Shown: one piece after another, positions 7,657 to 13,409 of the stretch
Layout of the letters: every line of letters starts with the position of its first letter
How positions within the stretch are numbered: position 1 is the stretch's first letter
Source of the DNA: Hyphomicrobium sp.
GTDB taxonomy: Bacteria > Pseudomonadota > Alphaproteobacteria > Rhizobiales > Hyphomicrobiaceae
Length of the DNA: 13,409 bases
NCBI GenBank assembly: GCA_025927515.1
Contig: JAICLG010000058.1
Location: 1-13,409 of the forward strand
Direction of reading: 5' to 3'
The notes under the pieces: model-generated
Database searches by the model: none
Told to the model about the DNA's origin: nothing
Seen by the model: only the letters and a program-made list of their open reading frames with translations
Translations under genes and position numbers: made by a program

Positions 7657-9282
7657 TCAGTGGCGATCGGTGGCCGCAATTCGCGGCAACGTTTCATAAG
7701 AGTGGAACGCCGGCGGAGACGGAAGTGTCCATTCAAGCGTCGTGGCACCAACGCCCCACGGGTTGCTCGCCGCTTTCTCCTTGCGGATGAAGTAGGCGTA
7801 GAACATCGCGATCAGGAACACGAAGAGGCCAGCGGTCGTAATGTACGACCCGTACGAGGAGATCCGGTTCCAGAAAGCGAAGGCTTCGGGATAATCGGCG
7901 TAGTGACGCGGCATTCCGGCGAGACCGAGGAAGTGCTGCGGGAAGAACAGGATGTTCGCGCCGATAAACGTCAGCCAGAAGTGCAGTTTGCCGAGGAACT
8001 CGTTGTACATGTAGCCCGACATTTTCGGGAACCAGTAGTACCAGCCCGCAAAGATCGAGAAGACAGCGCCGAGCGACAGCACGTAGTGGAAGTGCGCCAC
8101 GACGTAATAGGTATTGTGAAGCGACCGGTCGACGCCCGCGTTGGCGCACATCACACCCGTCACACCGCCAATGGTGAACAGGAAGATGAACCCGAGCGCC
8201 CAGAGCATCGGAACGCGGAACTGAATCGAACCGCCCCACATCGTCGCGATCCAGGAAAAGATCTTCACGCCCGTCGGCACGGCGATGACCATCGTCGCGA
8301 ACATGAAGTAGGCCTGGGTGTCGACGCTCAGACCGGCCGTGTACATGTGGTGAGCCCACACAACGAAACCGACCAAGCCAATGGCAACCATCGCGTACGC
8401 CATTCCGAGATAACCGAAGATCGGCTTCCGCGAGAACGTCGAAACGATGTGGCTGATCATTCCGAAGCCCGGCAGAATGAGAATGTAGACTTCAGGGTGA
8501 CCGAAGAACCAGAACAAGTGCGCGTAAAGCAACGGATCACCGCCGCCAGCAGGATCATAGAAGGTCGTACCGAAGTTGCGATCCGTCAGCAGCATGGTGA
8601 TAGCACCAGCAAGCACCGGCAGCGACAGAAGCAGCAGGAACGCCGTTACCAAAACCGACCAGGCAAAGAGCGGCATCTTGTGCAGCGTCATGCCGGGTGC
8701 GCGCATGTTGAAGATGGTCGTGATGAAGTTGATCGCGCCGAGGATCGACGACGCACCGGCCAGGTGAACGGCCAAGATCGCGAAATCAACCGCCGGACCG
8801 GGATGGCCAATCTTGCTCGACAGCGGAGCGACCAAGATCCAGCCGGCACCAGCACCATCTGCGTCGGCCGTTCCGGGAACGAACATCGAGAGCAGAAACA
8901 GCGCGAACGCCGCCGGCAGAAGCCAGAAGCTGATATTGTTCATCCGCGGGAAAGCCATATCCGGCGCGCCGATCATCAGCGGCACGAACCAGTTGCCAAA
9001 GCCGCCGATCATCGCCGGCATGACCATGAAGAAGATCATGACCATGCCATGTCCGCTGACGAAGACGTTGTAGACGCCGGGATTGGCGAAGTACTGAAGG
9101 CCGGGCTCTTCGAGCTCCAAGCGCATCATCACCGATAAGAAGACACCGATGCAGCCCGCGAAAATGGCGAACAACAAGTACATCGTGCCGATGTCCTTGT
9201 GGTTCGTCGAACAGAACCAGCGTCTAAAAAAACCAGGCGCATGGTCGTGACTGTCGCCCACTCCGTATGCTGTGCTTGCCAT
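7657..9282 (-). CDS. coxA: Cytochrome c oxidase subunit I (aa3-type)
   Basis: This 541-residue protein is the catalytic subunit of a type A heme-copper oxidase, reducing O2 to water and pumping protons across the inner membrane. The metal ligands are all present: His78 and His399 for heme a, His397 for heme a3, and His262, His311 and His312 for CuB. Tyr266 in GHPEVY is the cross-linked tyrosine. D-channel residues Asp108 (GAPDMAFPRMNN) and Glu264, and K-channel Lys340 (VPTGVKIFSW), are intact. There are 12 predicted helices. Two normally conserved residues near the Mg site and propionates differ: Asn390 replaces Asp in LHDTYYV (here LHNTYYV), and His460 replaces the second Arg of GMPRR (here GMPRH). 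ATG 9282 is preceded by AAGGG 10 bases upstream and a closer AGGA. The gene follows coxB after 91 bases. Confidence 0.98.
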   Translation of the reverse strand: MASTAYGVGDSHDHAPGFFRRWFCSTNHKDIGTMYLLFAIFAGCIGVFLSVMMRLELEEPGLQYFANPGVYNVFVSGHGMVMIFFMVMPAMIGGFGNWFVPLMIGAPDMAFPRMNNISFWLLPAAFALFLLSMFVPGTADADGAGAGWILVAPLSSKIGHPGPAVDFAILAVHLAGASSILGAINFITTIFNMRAPGMTLHKMPLFAWSVLVTAFLLLLSLPVLAGAITMLLTDRNFGTTFYDPAGGGDPLLYAHLFWFFGHPEVYILILPGFGMISHIVSTFSRKPIFGYLGMAYAMVAIGLVGFVVWAHHMYTAGLSVDTQAYFMFATMVIAVPTGVKIFSWIATMWGGSIQFRVPMLWALGFIFLFTIGGVTGVMCANAGVDRSLHNTYYVVAHFHYVLSLGAVFSIFAGWYYWFPKMSGYMYNEFLGKLHFWLTFIGANILFFPQHFLGLAGMPRHYADYPEAFAFWNRISSYGSYITTAGLFVFLIAMFYAYFIRKEKAASNPWGVGATTLEWTLPSPPAFHSYETLPRIAATDRH

Positions 9283-9373
9283 TATCCTAGAGCCCTTGTC
9301 TCGAATGTTTCTTCGATTGTGTTTCTACGCCTGACGCGGCGGGTGTAGAGGCCGCCGGTCGGCACAAGCCTTG

Positions 9374-10351
9374 CTATTCCGCCGCCGCAACAGACTGGTT
9401 GGCGTGGGCAGCTGCATCGTCATCCAGTATCTTCTGCGCCTTCTTCCTGTCCTTGGCTTTCAGCGCCGCCATCCAGGCGTCATAGACAGGCTGATCGACG
9501 ACGCGAACGACGATCGGCATTGCCGAGTGCAGCTTGCCGCAAAGGACCGAGCACTGCCCGCGGAACGTTCCAAGCTTCGTGGCCTTGAACCATACCGCCG
9601 AGGTGCGCCCGGGAACGGCCTGCATTTTCACGCCGAACGATGGAACCGTCCAAGAGTGGATGACGTCGTTTGACGTCACGAGCACGTCGACGACCTTATT
9701 GATCGGAACGGCGATTTGCTGATCGACCTCAAGGCGGCGCAATTTGTGGTCCTCGGACCAAACCGGCAGAGAGTCCTTATACAAGGCCTCTGTAAGGGCT
9801 GTACCTTCCAGCGAGCCGTATTTCTTGTCGAATGCGTCGTCGCCGATCTTAGCGCGCAGCACGTCCTCGTCGTTGACCATGTTGGACGTGACCGTCACCT
9901 TGTCGTCCAGATACTCGTTCTCCCAGAACCAGGCGTTGCCGGTTACCTTGATGGTCACATCCGGCTTAGGAAATGCGTACTGGTTGAAGAGCAGATGAAA
10001 TGAGGGAATAGCGATGCTGACCAGGATCAGGATCGGCACGATCGTCCATGCCACTTCGAGCATCGTATTGTGGGTCGTGCGGGAGGGTACGGGGTTTTTC
10101 TTCTCGCTGAAGCGGTACATCACCCAGACCATCAGCGTGAGAACGAAAAGAACGACGATGATGAGCACCGTATTGACGATGTCATACAGGCTGGTGATCT
10201 GGTCCATGATGGGAGATGCCGAGAGCTGAAGACCAAGCTCACCATCAGTGGGCTGCCCAAGGCCAGCGAACGCGGGGGTCAATCCGCCAAACGTCGCCGC
10301 CAGGCAAGCGATCGCCAGAATGGCGGCCGCGCCAAACATCCTCTTAGACAT
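9374..10351 (-). CDS. coxB: Cytochrome c oxidase subunit II (CuA subunit)
   Basis: This 325-residue protein is subunit II, which takes electrons from cytochrome c at its periplasmic CuA centre. A signal peptide (1-29, cleavage after AFA) is followed by two membrane helices (about 57-79 and 98-120). Glu99, the K-channel entry residue, sits in MLEVAW. CuA ligands His232, Cys267, Cys271, His275 and Met278 are present, as is the aromatic WFW patch (141-143). Unusual points are Val269 where CSELCG is normal (here CSVLCG), Gln244 where Asp is normal in the GxKxDAxPGR loop, an acidic/charged insertion around 160-203 before RRLEVD, and a Lys/Ala-rich tail from about 295. The open frame reaches 10570, but ATG 10351 has GGGAG 7 bases upstream and a proper signal peptide. 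Confidence 0.96.
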   Translation of the reverse strand: MSKRMFGAAAILAIACLAATFGGLTPAFAGLGQPTDGELGLQLSASPIMDQITSLYDIVNTVLIIVVLFVLTLMVWVMYRFSEKKNPVPSRTTHNTMLEVAWTIVPILILVSIAIPSFHLLFNQYAFPKPDVTIKVTGNAWFWENEYLDDKVTVTSNMVNDEDVLRAKIGDDAFDKKYGSLEGTALTEALYKDSLPVWSEDHKLRRLEVDQQIAVPINKVVDVLVTSNDVIHSWTVPSFGVKMQAVPGRTSAVWFKATKLGTFRGQCSVLCGKLHSAMPIVVRVVDQPVYDAWMAALKAKDRKKAQKILDDDAAAHANQSVAAAE

Positions 10352-10358
10352 TCCTTCG

Positions 10359-10363
10359 CTCCC
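10359..10363 (-). promoter_or_regulatory. Ribosome binding site of coxB
   Basis: GGGAG on the minus strand lies 7 bases before ATG 10351. It supports this start over the open frame that runs 73 codons further upstream without any family-like sequence. Confidence 0.6.
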
Positions 10364-10644
10364 GGTTTGTTGGGCCGGCCGCTTGCCGATCCAACAGTCT
10401 CCCATTTCCCCGATACGCTGAATTCCGCGCACCGTCCCCATTTGATTATTGCCCGGTTTCCCGACCGGGAAGCGCCTTCGACGATGCGTCAAACAGCTCC
10501 GACATCTGCTAAGGCAGGTTGATAAAGAGCACAAGCGGTTCGAAAGACTCAAGTCAAGTTTGTGCGTCATTTATTCGCGAAAGCGCGCACAACCTTCTGC
10601 GAATCAGTTCCTGTACGGAGGGGCGCTGTTTGTCTCCAGGAACA

Positions 10645-10660
10645 GAATTCGGCCGAATTC
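10645..10660. promoter_or_regulatory. Perfect 16-bp palindrome upstream of the IalB-type gene
   Basis: GAATTCGGCCGAATTC is its own reverse complement and ends one base before the candidate start ATG 10661. It could be a repressor operator, or in RNA a 6-bp hairpin with a GGCC loop masking the start region. No matching regulator is known to me, so the function is open. Confidence 0.4.
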
Positions 10661-11320
10661 ATGGATGACGTAGCGACGTCTCGTTCGAACGATAGCTCAA
10701 TGGGGCGCCCGGCCCGCGAAAGCAAGGACATCCTCTTGCCAGCTTACATACGACGTTTCCGGAATCGCGCCGTGCATTCGCGCCGGATTTGGGGAACCCG
10801 GAGAGGTGCCGGGGGTGCAATCATCTTCGCACTTGCACAAGTGCTGCTGGCCATCCCTACGTCCCACTCGGCCTTTGCCGTCGACGCTCCGGAAGGTACC
10901 GTCAAGTCGCAACACGGCGATTGGCAAGTCGTGTGCAAAGATCCGCCGCCTGGATCGAAGAATCCCGTCTGCGCCCTCGTGCAAAGCGTCACTGCGGAAG
11001 ACAAGAACAATATCGGGCTCACGGTCTATTTTCAGAAATTCTCAAACGGCACGCGCGTGCTTCGGGTGTTTGCTCCGCTCGGCGTTCTGCTGCCTCCCGG
11101 CCTCGGGCTCAAAATAGATGACAAGGACGTGGGTCATGCGCCTTTCCTGCGTTGTCACAGTTTCGCGTGCTACGCGCAGGTCGTCGTCGACGACCCACTC
11201 ATCCAACGGCTGGAGACGGGCAAGACCGCGATCTTCATCATCTTCCAGACCGAGGAAGCCGGCATCGGCATACCGATTTCCTTGAAAGGCTTCGCCGACG
11301 CGTTGAAGGATCTCAAGTAA
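10661..11320 (+). CDS. Exported invasion-associated locus B (IalB) family protein
   Basis: The product resembles the IalB family, small exported alphaproteobacterial proteins named after a Bartonella erythrocyte-invasion factor. In free-living species the role is unknown. After a basic N-terminus comes a signal sequence (AGGAIIFALAQVLLAIPTSHSAFA, cleaved before VDAPEG). The domain then starts with HGDWQVVC and contains four cysteines in two pairs (WQVVC and PVCALVQ; FLRCHSFACYAQ), probably two disulfides. The C-terminus IPISLKGFADALKDL is typical. The start is uncertain. GTG 10562, ATG 10661 (219 residues, used here), ATG 10700 and GTG 10772 (182 residues, compact signal peptide, closest to family size) are all in frame, and none has a strong ribosome binding site. 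It is divergent from coxB and convergent with the phasin-like gene. Confidence 0.78.
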   Translation: MDDVATSRSNDSSMGRPARESKDILLPAYIRRFRNRAVHSRRIWGTRRGAGGAIIFALAQVLLAIPTSHSAFAVDAPEGTVKSQHGDWQVVCKDPPPGSKNPVCALVQSVTAEDKNNIGLTVYFQKFSNGTRVLRVFAPLGVLLPPGLGLKIDDKDVGHAPFLRCHSFACYAQVVVDDPLIQRLETGKTAIFIIFQTEEAGIGIPISLKGFADALKDLK

Positions 11321-11418
11321 TAGGCGCGACCGACCGCCATCGTCGCAAAAGCTTCGATGACGGCCGAGATCAGGTATGGTGTCTTTGATGCGGCGCGCAC
11401 TCGAACGCCGCGGCAGTC

Positions 11419-11853
11419 TCAGGCAACGCGACGTTCGAATTCAGAGTCGCCGCTGTCGTCCCGGGTCCGATCCAGAAGAATGAGTGTGTCGCGAGAATAC
11501 GCCTCAGGAAATGGAACGGTAATAGGAGCGACGACGGATTGGGTCGCCGTGCTCGCCGCCGCCGCAACGCGCGGAGCAGCGTCTACGCAATTTCCAAGCA
11601 TCGTCTGCCAAAGGCGGGCATTAGCGTCGGCTATGTCCATCGGAGGTCCAAGCCTCATCATCTGATGGGTCCAATGAACTATGGCCTCAGCCTGACGAGC
11701 CTGAAGGCCCGCTATCTCCAATTGGCTGCTTCCCACCGCCCGAAGCAAAGGCTGCCAATAAAACGAAACGGTATCGACCGTATCGAACAGAGCCTGAAAG
11801 AAAGAATAGTACGGTGAAATATTCCTCGGAGCATGCTCCGCAACATACGCCAT
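11419..11853 (-). CDS. Small phasin-like protein
   Basis: This 144-residue, mostly alpha-helical protein has a phasin-like core. The segment LEIAGLQARQAEAIVHW...DIADANARLWQTML keeps the spacing of hydrophobic residues, the ARQA block and the ARLWQ block seen in alphaproteobacterial phasins, which coat polyhydroxyalkanoate granules. It has no signal peptide or membrane helix, so it is expected to be cytoplasmic. ATG 11853 is chosen because GGGAGG lies 8 bases upstream; the frame stays open to 11940, but the extra 29 residues look non-coding. TATAAA on the minus strand at 11908-11913 could be a -10 element, although no -35 at proper spacing was found. No PHA synthase or depolymerase gene is in the window, so granule binding rests on sequence resemblance alone. 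A general helical stress or scaffold protein is the alternative. Confidence 0.65.
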   Translation of the reverse strand: MAYVAEHAPRNISPYYSFFQALFDTVDTVSFYWQPLLRAVGSSQLEIAGLQARQAEAIVHWTHQMMRLGPPMDIADANARLWQTMLGNCVDAAPRVAAAASTATQSVVAPITVPFPEAYSRDTLILLDRTRDDSGDSEFERRVA

Positions 11854-11861
11854 TGTTGCGT

Positions 11862-11867
11862 CCTCCC
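11862..11867 (-). promoter_or_regulatory. Ribosome binding site of the phasin-like gene
   Basis: GGGAGG on the minus strand lies 8 bases before ATG 11853. It is one of the strongest Shine-Dalgarno sequences in the window and sets the 144-residue start. Confidence 0.7.
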
Positions 11868-12071
11868 AGACACAAATTACTTCGCAGCCATTAGCTGGCT
11901 TGCAATTTTTATAGCGAGGCCCTGGTAGAGCACTCGCCAACTCATTCCTTTAACACGACGGCATCGCAGCCGCATCTCACAGCTACGTGCAGGCCCGCCA
12001 GATAAGCTCGGCAAGCTCCTGGGACATTTAGGGGGCCACTCGCTGAAGGCAATGACGACAAGTTGCGCTTC

Positions 12072-12106
12072 AAGAAAATTTTCAGGCTCGTCGGCAGAAT
12101 TTTCTT
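12072..12106. repeat. AT-rich 9-bp inverted repeat
   Basis: AAGAAAATT (12072-12080) and AATTTTCTT (12098-12106) form a perfect inverted repeat with a 17-base spacer. The left arm also overlaps a GAAAATTTTC palindrome (12074-12083). It lies in the divergent promoter region and could be a regulator-binding site; a terminator is less likely because no U-run follows on either strand. Confidence 0.45.
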
Positions 12107-12215
12107 TGCTTCGCCTACTCCCGGACACGCTTTGTTCAGGTTGACCGTCCGTGTACGTCATCGGAGTTATAGTCAATTCAGTGAATTTCGTATGTCGTAG
12201 TTCCTGAGTTTGTAA

Positions 12216-13076
12216 ATGTGGCCGCGTGCGGGGGGTAAGCAGCCAAGGCGTTCTGTTGCGTTCGTGAGCGAAATTATCGCCACGACGTTGCTATTGGTTT
12301 TTTCTCACCAAGCATACGGACAGTCCATCAGCCAGCCAGGGGTCGAAAGTCAGCCTAACTTTGGCTGGCGCGAAGTATGGACTGGCGTTGATGCTGCGCA
12401 TGACCAGTGGCTGTTTTATTCGGGCATGACAGTGGCTCCGGTAAGCCGTGACATCTATAGCGACGGCTGGCGGGTACGGGTCGGCGGTGGTTATGGCCAG
12501 TACAGCTACGATGGCTTTGCGCCACGGCCTGCGTGTGGTGATGCGACGAAGAACGACGCATGCACTGAGGATGATCGCAAAGCTCAACGTTACAAAGTCA
12601 ACCGCACGTATGCGGAAGTGCTGGTCGGATATTATCTGCGGCTCGGTGCGTTGACTGCAAAAGCGTTCGCGGGCGCTTCGATGTCGAACGAGCGCCATAT
12701 GGTGAGCGACCCCGGGGATCACGACGATGGAACCGACTACGGCGTGAAGGGCGCGCTAGAATTTTGGCTCAACTTGAGTGATGACACGTGGACGTCGCTG
12801 GATCTCAGCTATGCCACAGCGCGCAATGAGTCATCGTCGCGATGGCGCGCAGGGTGGAGAATCAAGCCGCAAATCTCCATCGGTCCAGAGCTTCGTTACG
12901 ATAAGAACGTCGAAACGGGCGAAGGCGAATGGAATGGCCGGGCGGGCGCCTTCGTGCGGTACGAATGGACAGGGGGCGAAGTCTCTCTCGCAGGTGGCCT
13001 GTCCGGCCGCGTCGATCGATGGGACGCTGTCGACGTTTCGCCCTACGGTACCCTCAATGTGCTCTTCCAATTCTAG
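12216..13076 (+). CDS. bcsS: BcsS family outer-membrane protein (cellulose biosynthesis protein BcsS)
   Basis: This 286-residue protein matches the BcsS family, which is found with bacterial cellulose synthesis genes in alphaproteobacteria and is predicted to be an outer-membrane beta-barrel. A basic N-terminus and signal peptide (about 1-35, cleaved near AYG/QS) precede a mature part rich in alternating aromatic and glycine strands: GWREVWTGVDA, WRVRVGGGYGQYSY, YAEVLVGYYLRLGALTAKAFAGA, WRIKPQISIGPELRYDKN and GRAGAFVRYEW. It ends in LNVLFQF, a terminal Phe typical of barrel-assembly signals. A segment around 105-122 holds two cysteines (Cys107, Cys116), probably a loop disulfide. ATG 12216 has only a weak GAG upstream. 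No bcsA, bcsB or bcsC lies in the window, so a direct part in cellulose export is inferred from family only. Confidence 0.78.
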   Translation: MWPRAGGKQPRRSVAFVSEIIATTLLLVFSHQAYGQSISQPGVESQPNFGWREVWTGVDAAHDQWLFYSGMTVAPVSRDIYSDGWRVRVGGGYGQYSYDGFAPRPACGDATKNDACTEDDRKAQRYKVNRTYAEVLVGYYLRLGALTAKAFAGASMSNERHMVSDPGDHDDGTDYGVKGALEFWLNLSDDTWTSLDLSYATARNESSSRWRAGWRIKPQISIGPELRYDKNVETGEGEWNGRAGAFVRYEWTGGEVSLAGGLSGRVDRWDAVDVSPYGTLNVLFQF

Positions 13077-13370
13077 GCCGTCAGGTTGAACTGCTGTGCC
13101 GGCCGCAAGAACAGTTGCCTACAAACGGCCACTTCGAGAATTGTCGGCGCGGGCCAATACTTCTGATGCCGCTTTGTGTTGCTGAGGCCCGCTAATCGGA
13201 AAAAATTACACAATATCAAATAATTATGTCCCACGTGCACGGTTCCCGAGAGCCGCATAGACCTGCCTTTTGATTCAAAACGAACAATCATTCGCCTTGA
13301 CGCCACCGCAATCATCCGACAAACAGAACCGATATTCTTTTAATTTCCCCTCGCTCGAGGTCCGCGGCGA
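13077..13370. other. Intergenic region before the partial regulator gene
   Basis: Just after the BcsS-type stop, GGCCGT (13077-13082) could pair with an ACGGCC about 40 bases on, enclosing an AACTG/CAGTT stem, but no U-run makes it a clear terminator. The stretch 13199-13230 is markedly AT-rich, and TTTTG-ATT-CAAAA (13268-13280) is a short inverted repeat that could be an operator for the following gene. No gene was recognised. Confidence 0.4.
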
Positions 13371-13409
13371 ATGCCGAAGCTCAAACCCGATACGCAGCGC
13401 GCACGCCGC
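13371..13409 (+). CDS. 5' end of a probable TetR/AcrR family regulator (partial)
   Basis: The last 39 bases encode MPKLKPDTQRARR in frame from ATG 13371 and run off the window edge. PKLKPxTQRARR is a characteristic start of TetR/AcrR-type repressors in Hyphomicrobiales, in which the first DNA-binding helix (REHILDAA-type) would follow. GAGG lies about 10 bases upstream. Only 13 residues are visible, so the family call is tentative and the ligand and targets cannot be inferred. Confidence 0.55.
   Translation, partial: MPKLKPDTQRARR

Larger units (their letters stand above)
10352..10660. other. Intergenic region between divergent coxB and the IalB-type gene
   Basis: This stretch should hold the promoters for the minus-strand cox block and the plus-strand IalB gene. 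On the minus strand TTGACTTGAGTC (10546-10557) offers possible -35 sequences, but no convincing -10 follows at the right distance. On the plus strand TTGTGCG and CGCACAA form a 7-bp inverted repeat around a TTCGCGAA palindrome near 10560-10593. A 16-bp palindrome closes the region and is listed separately. I see no gene here. Confidence 0.5.
11854..12215. other. Non-coding stretch between the phasin-like and BcsS-type genes
   Basis: These 362 bases separate two divergent genes, so both promoters should lie here. Visible items are the ribosome binding site at 11862-11867, a small AGCCA/TGGCT hairpin (11886-11900) in the presumed leader of the phasin-like gene, a TATAAA box on the minus strand (11908-11913), and an AT-rich inverted repeat at 12072-12106. 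A minus-strand open frame across 11877-12176 lacks a ribosome binding site and protein-like sequence, and is not called. Confidence 0.5.

Noticed and set aside
7507..9138. A 543-codon plus-strand open frame opposite coxA
   Set aside because: It is almost fully antisense to coxA and ctaB, its product is very rich in Arg, His, Glu and Asp as expected from mirroring a GC-rich membrane-protein gene, and it has no recognisable domain.
11321..11418. A possible bidirectional terminator between the convergent IalB and phasin-like genes
   Set aside because: Only a 5-bp CATCG/CGATG match with no U-run was found, which is too weak to call.
11905..11965. A tRNA D-arm-like string (CTGGTAGAGCACTCGCC) on the plus strand
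   Set aside because: No acceptor stem, anticodon arm or GGTTCGAATCC-like T-arm can be built around it, so the resemblance is taken as chance.
11877..12176. A 99-codon minus-strand open frame upstream of the phasin-like gene
   Set aside because: It starts at TTG with no ribosome binding site, its composition is not protein-like, and it covers the AT-rich inverted repeat and probable promoter region.
13073..13315. An 80-codon minus-strand open frame after the BcsS-type gene
   Set aside because: No ribosome binding site, no recognisable domain, and it overlaps the 3' end of the BcsS-type gene and an AT-rich regulatory-looking stretch.

Overview
The window looks like chromosomal DNA from an alphaproteobacterium of the Hyphomicrobiales (Rhizobiales), perhaps close to Hyphomicrobium. 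This is inferred from the GC-rich sequence, the gene order coxB-coxA-ctaB-small membrane protein-ctaG-coxC-DUF983-SURF1-thrC-M16 peptidase-GNAT, and the neighbouring IalB, phasin-like and BcsS-type genes. I cannot name the species.

From right to left on the minus strand, positions 10351 to 25 carry one long collinear block. It begins with the structural genes of an aa3-type cytochrome c oxidase (coxB, coxA). Assembly genes follow: ctaB for heme O synthesis, a 53-residue membrane protein, and ctaG for copper delivery to CuB. Subunit III (coxC) comes next, then a terminator-like hairpin, DUF983 and SURF1. Three housekeeping genes complete the block: thrC (threonine synthase), an M16 zinc peptidase and a RimJ-type acetyltransferase. 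The last three are tightly packed (ATGA overlap, then a 7-base gap), as are DUF983 and SURF1 (ribosome binding site inside the upstream stop region). The cox genes together encode most of what is needed to build a heme aa3 terminal oxidase in the inner membrane.

Right of coxB, the plus-strand gene at 10661-11320 encodes an exported IalB-family protein and is divergent from the cox block. It converges with a minus-strand phasin-like gene (11419-11853). A 362-base non-coding stretch follows, then a plus-strand outer-membrane protein of the BcsS family (12216-13076). The window ends with the first 13 codons of what is probably a TetR-type regulator.

The most interesting observation is that the oxidase lacks four residues normally found around the Mg/Mn site and heme propionates at the subunit I/II interface (CoxA Asn390 and His460; CoxB Gln244 and Val269). 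All heme, CuA, CuB, D-channel and K-channel residues that I checked are intact. The changes lie in two adjacent genes and meet at one place in the folded complex, which suggests a co-evolved variant. No mobile elements, CRISPR arrays, rRNA or tRNA genes were found.
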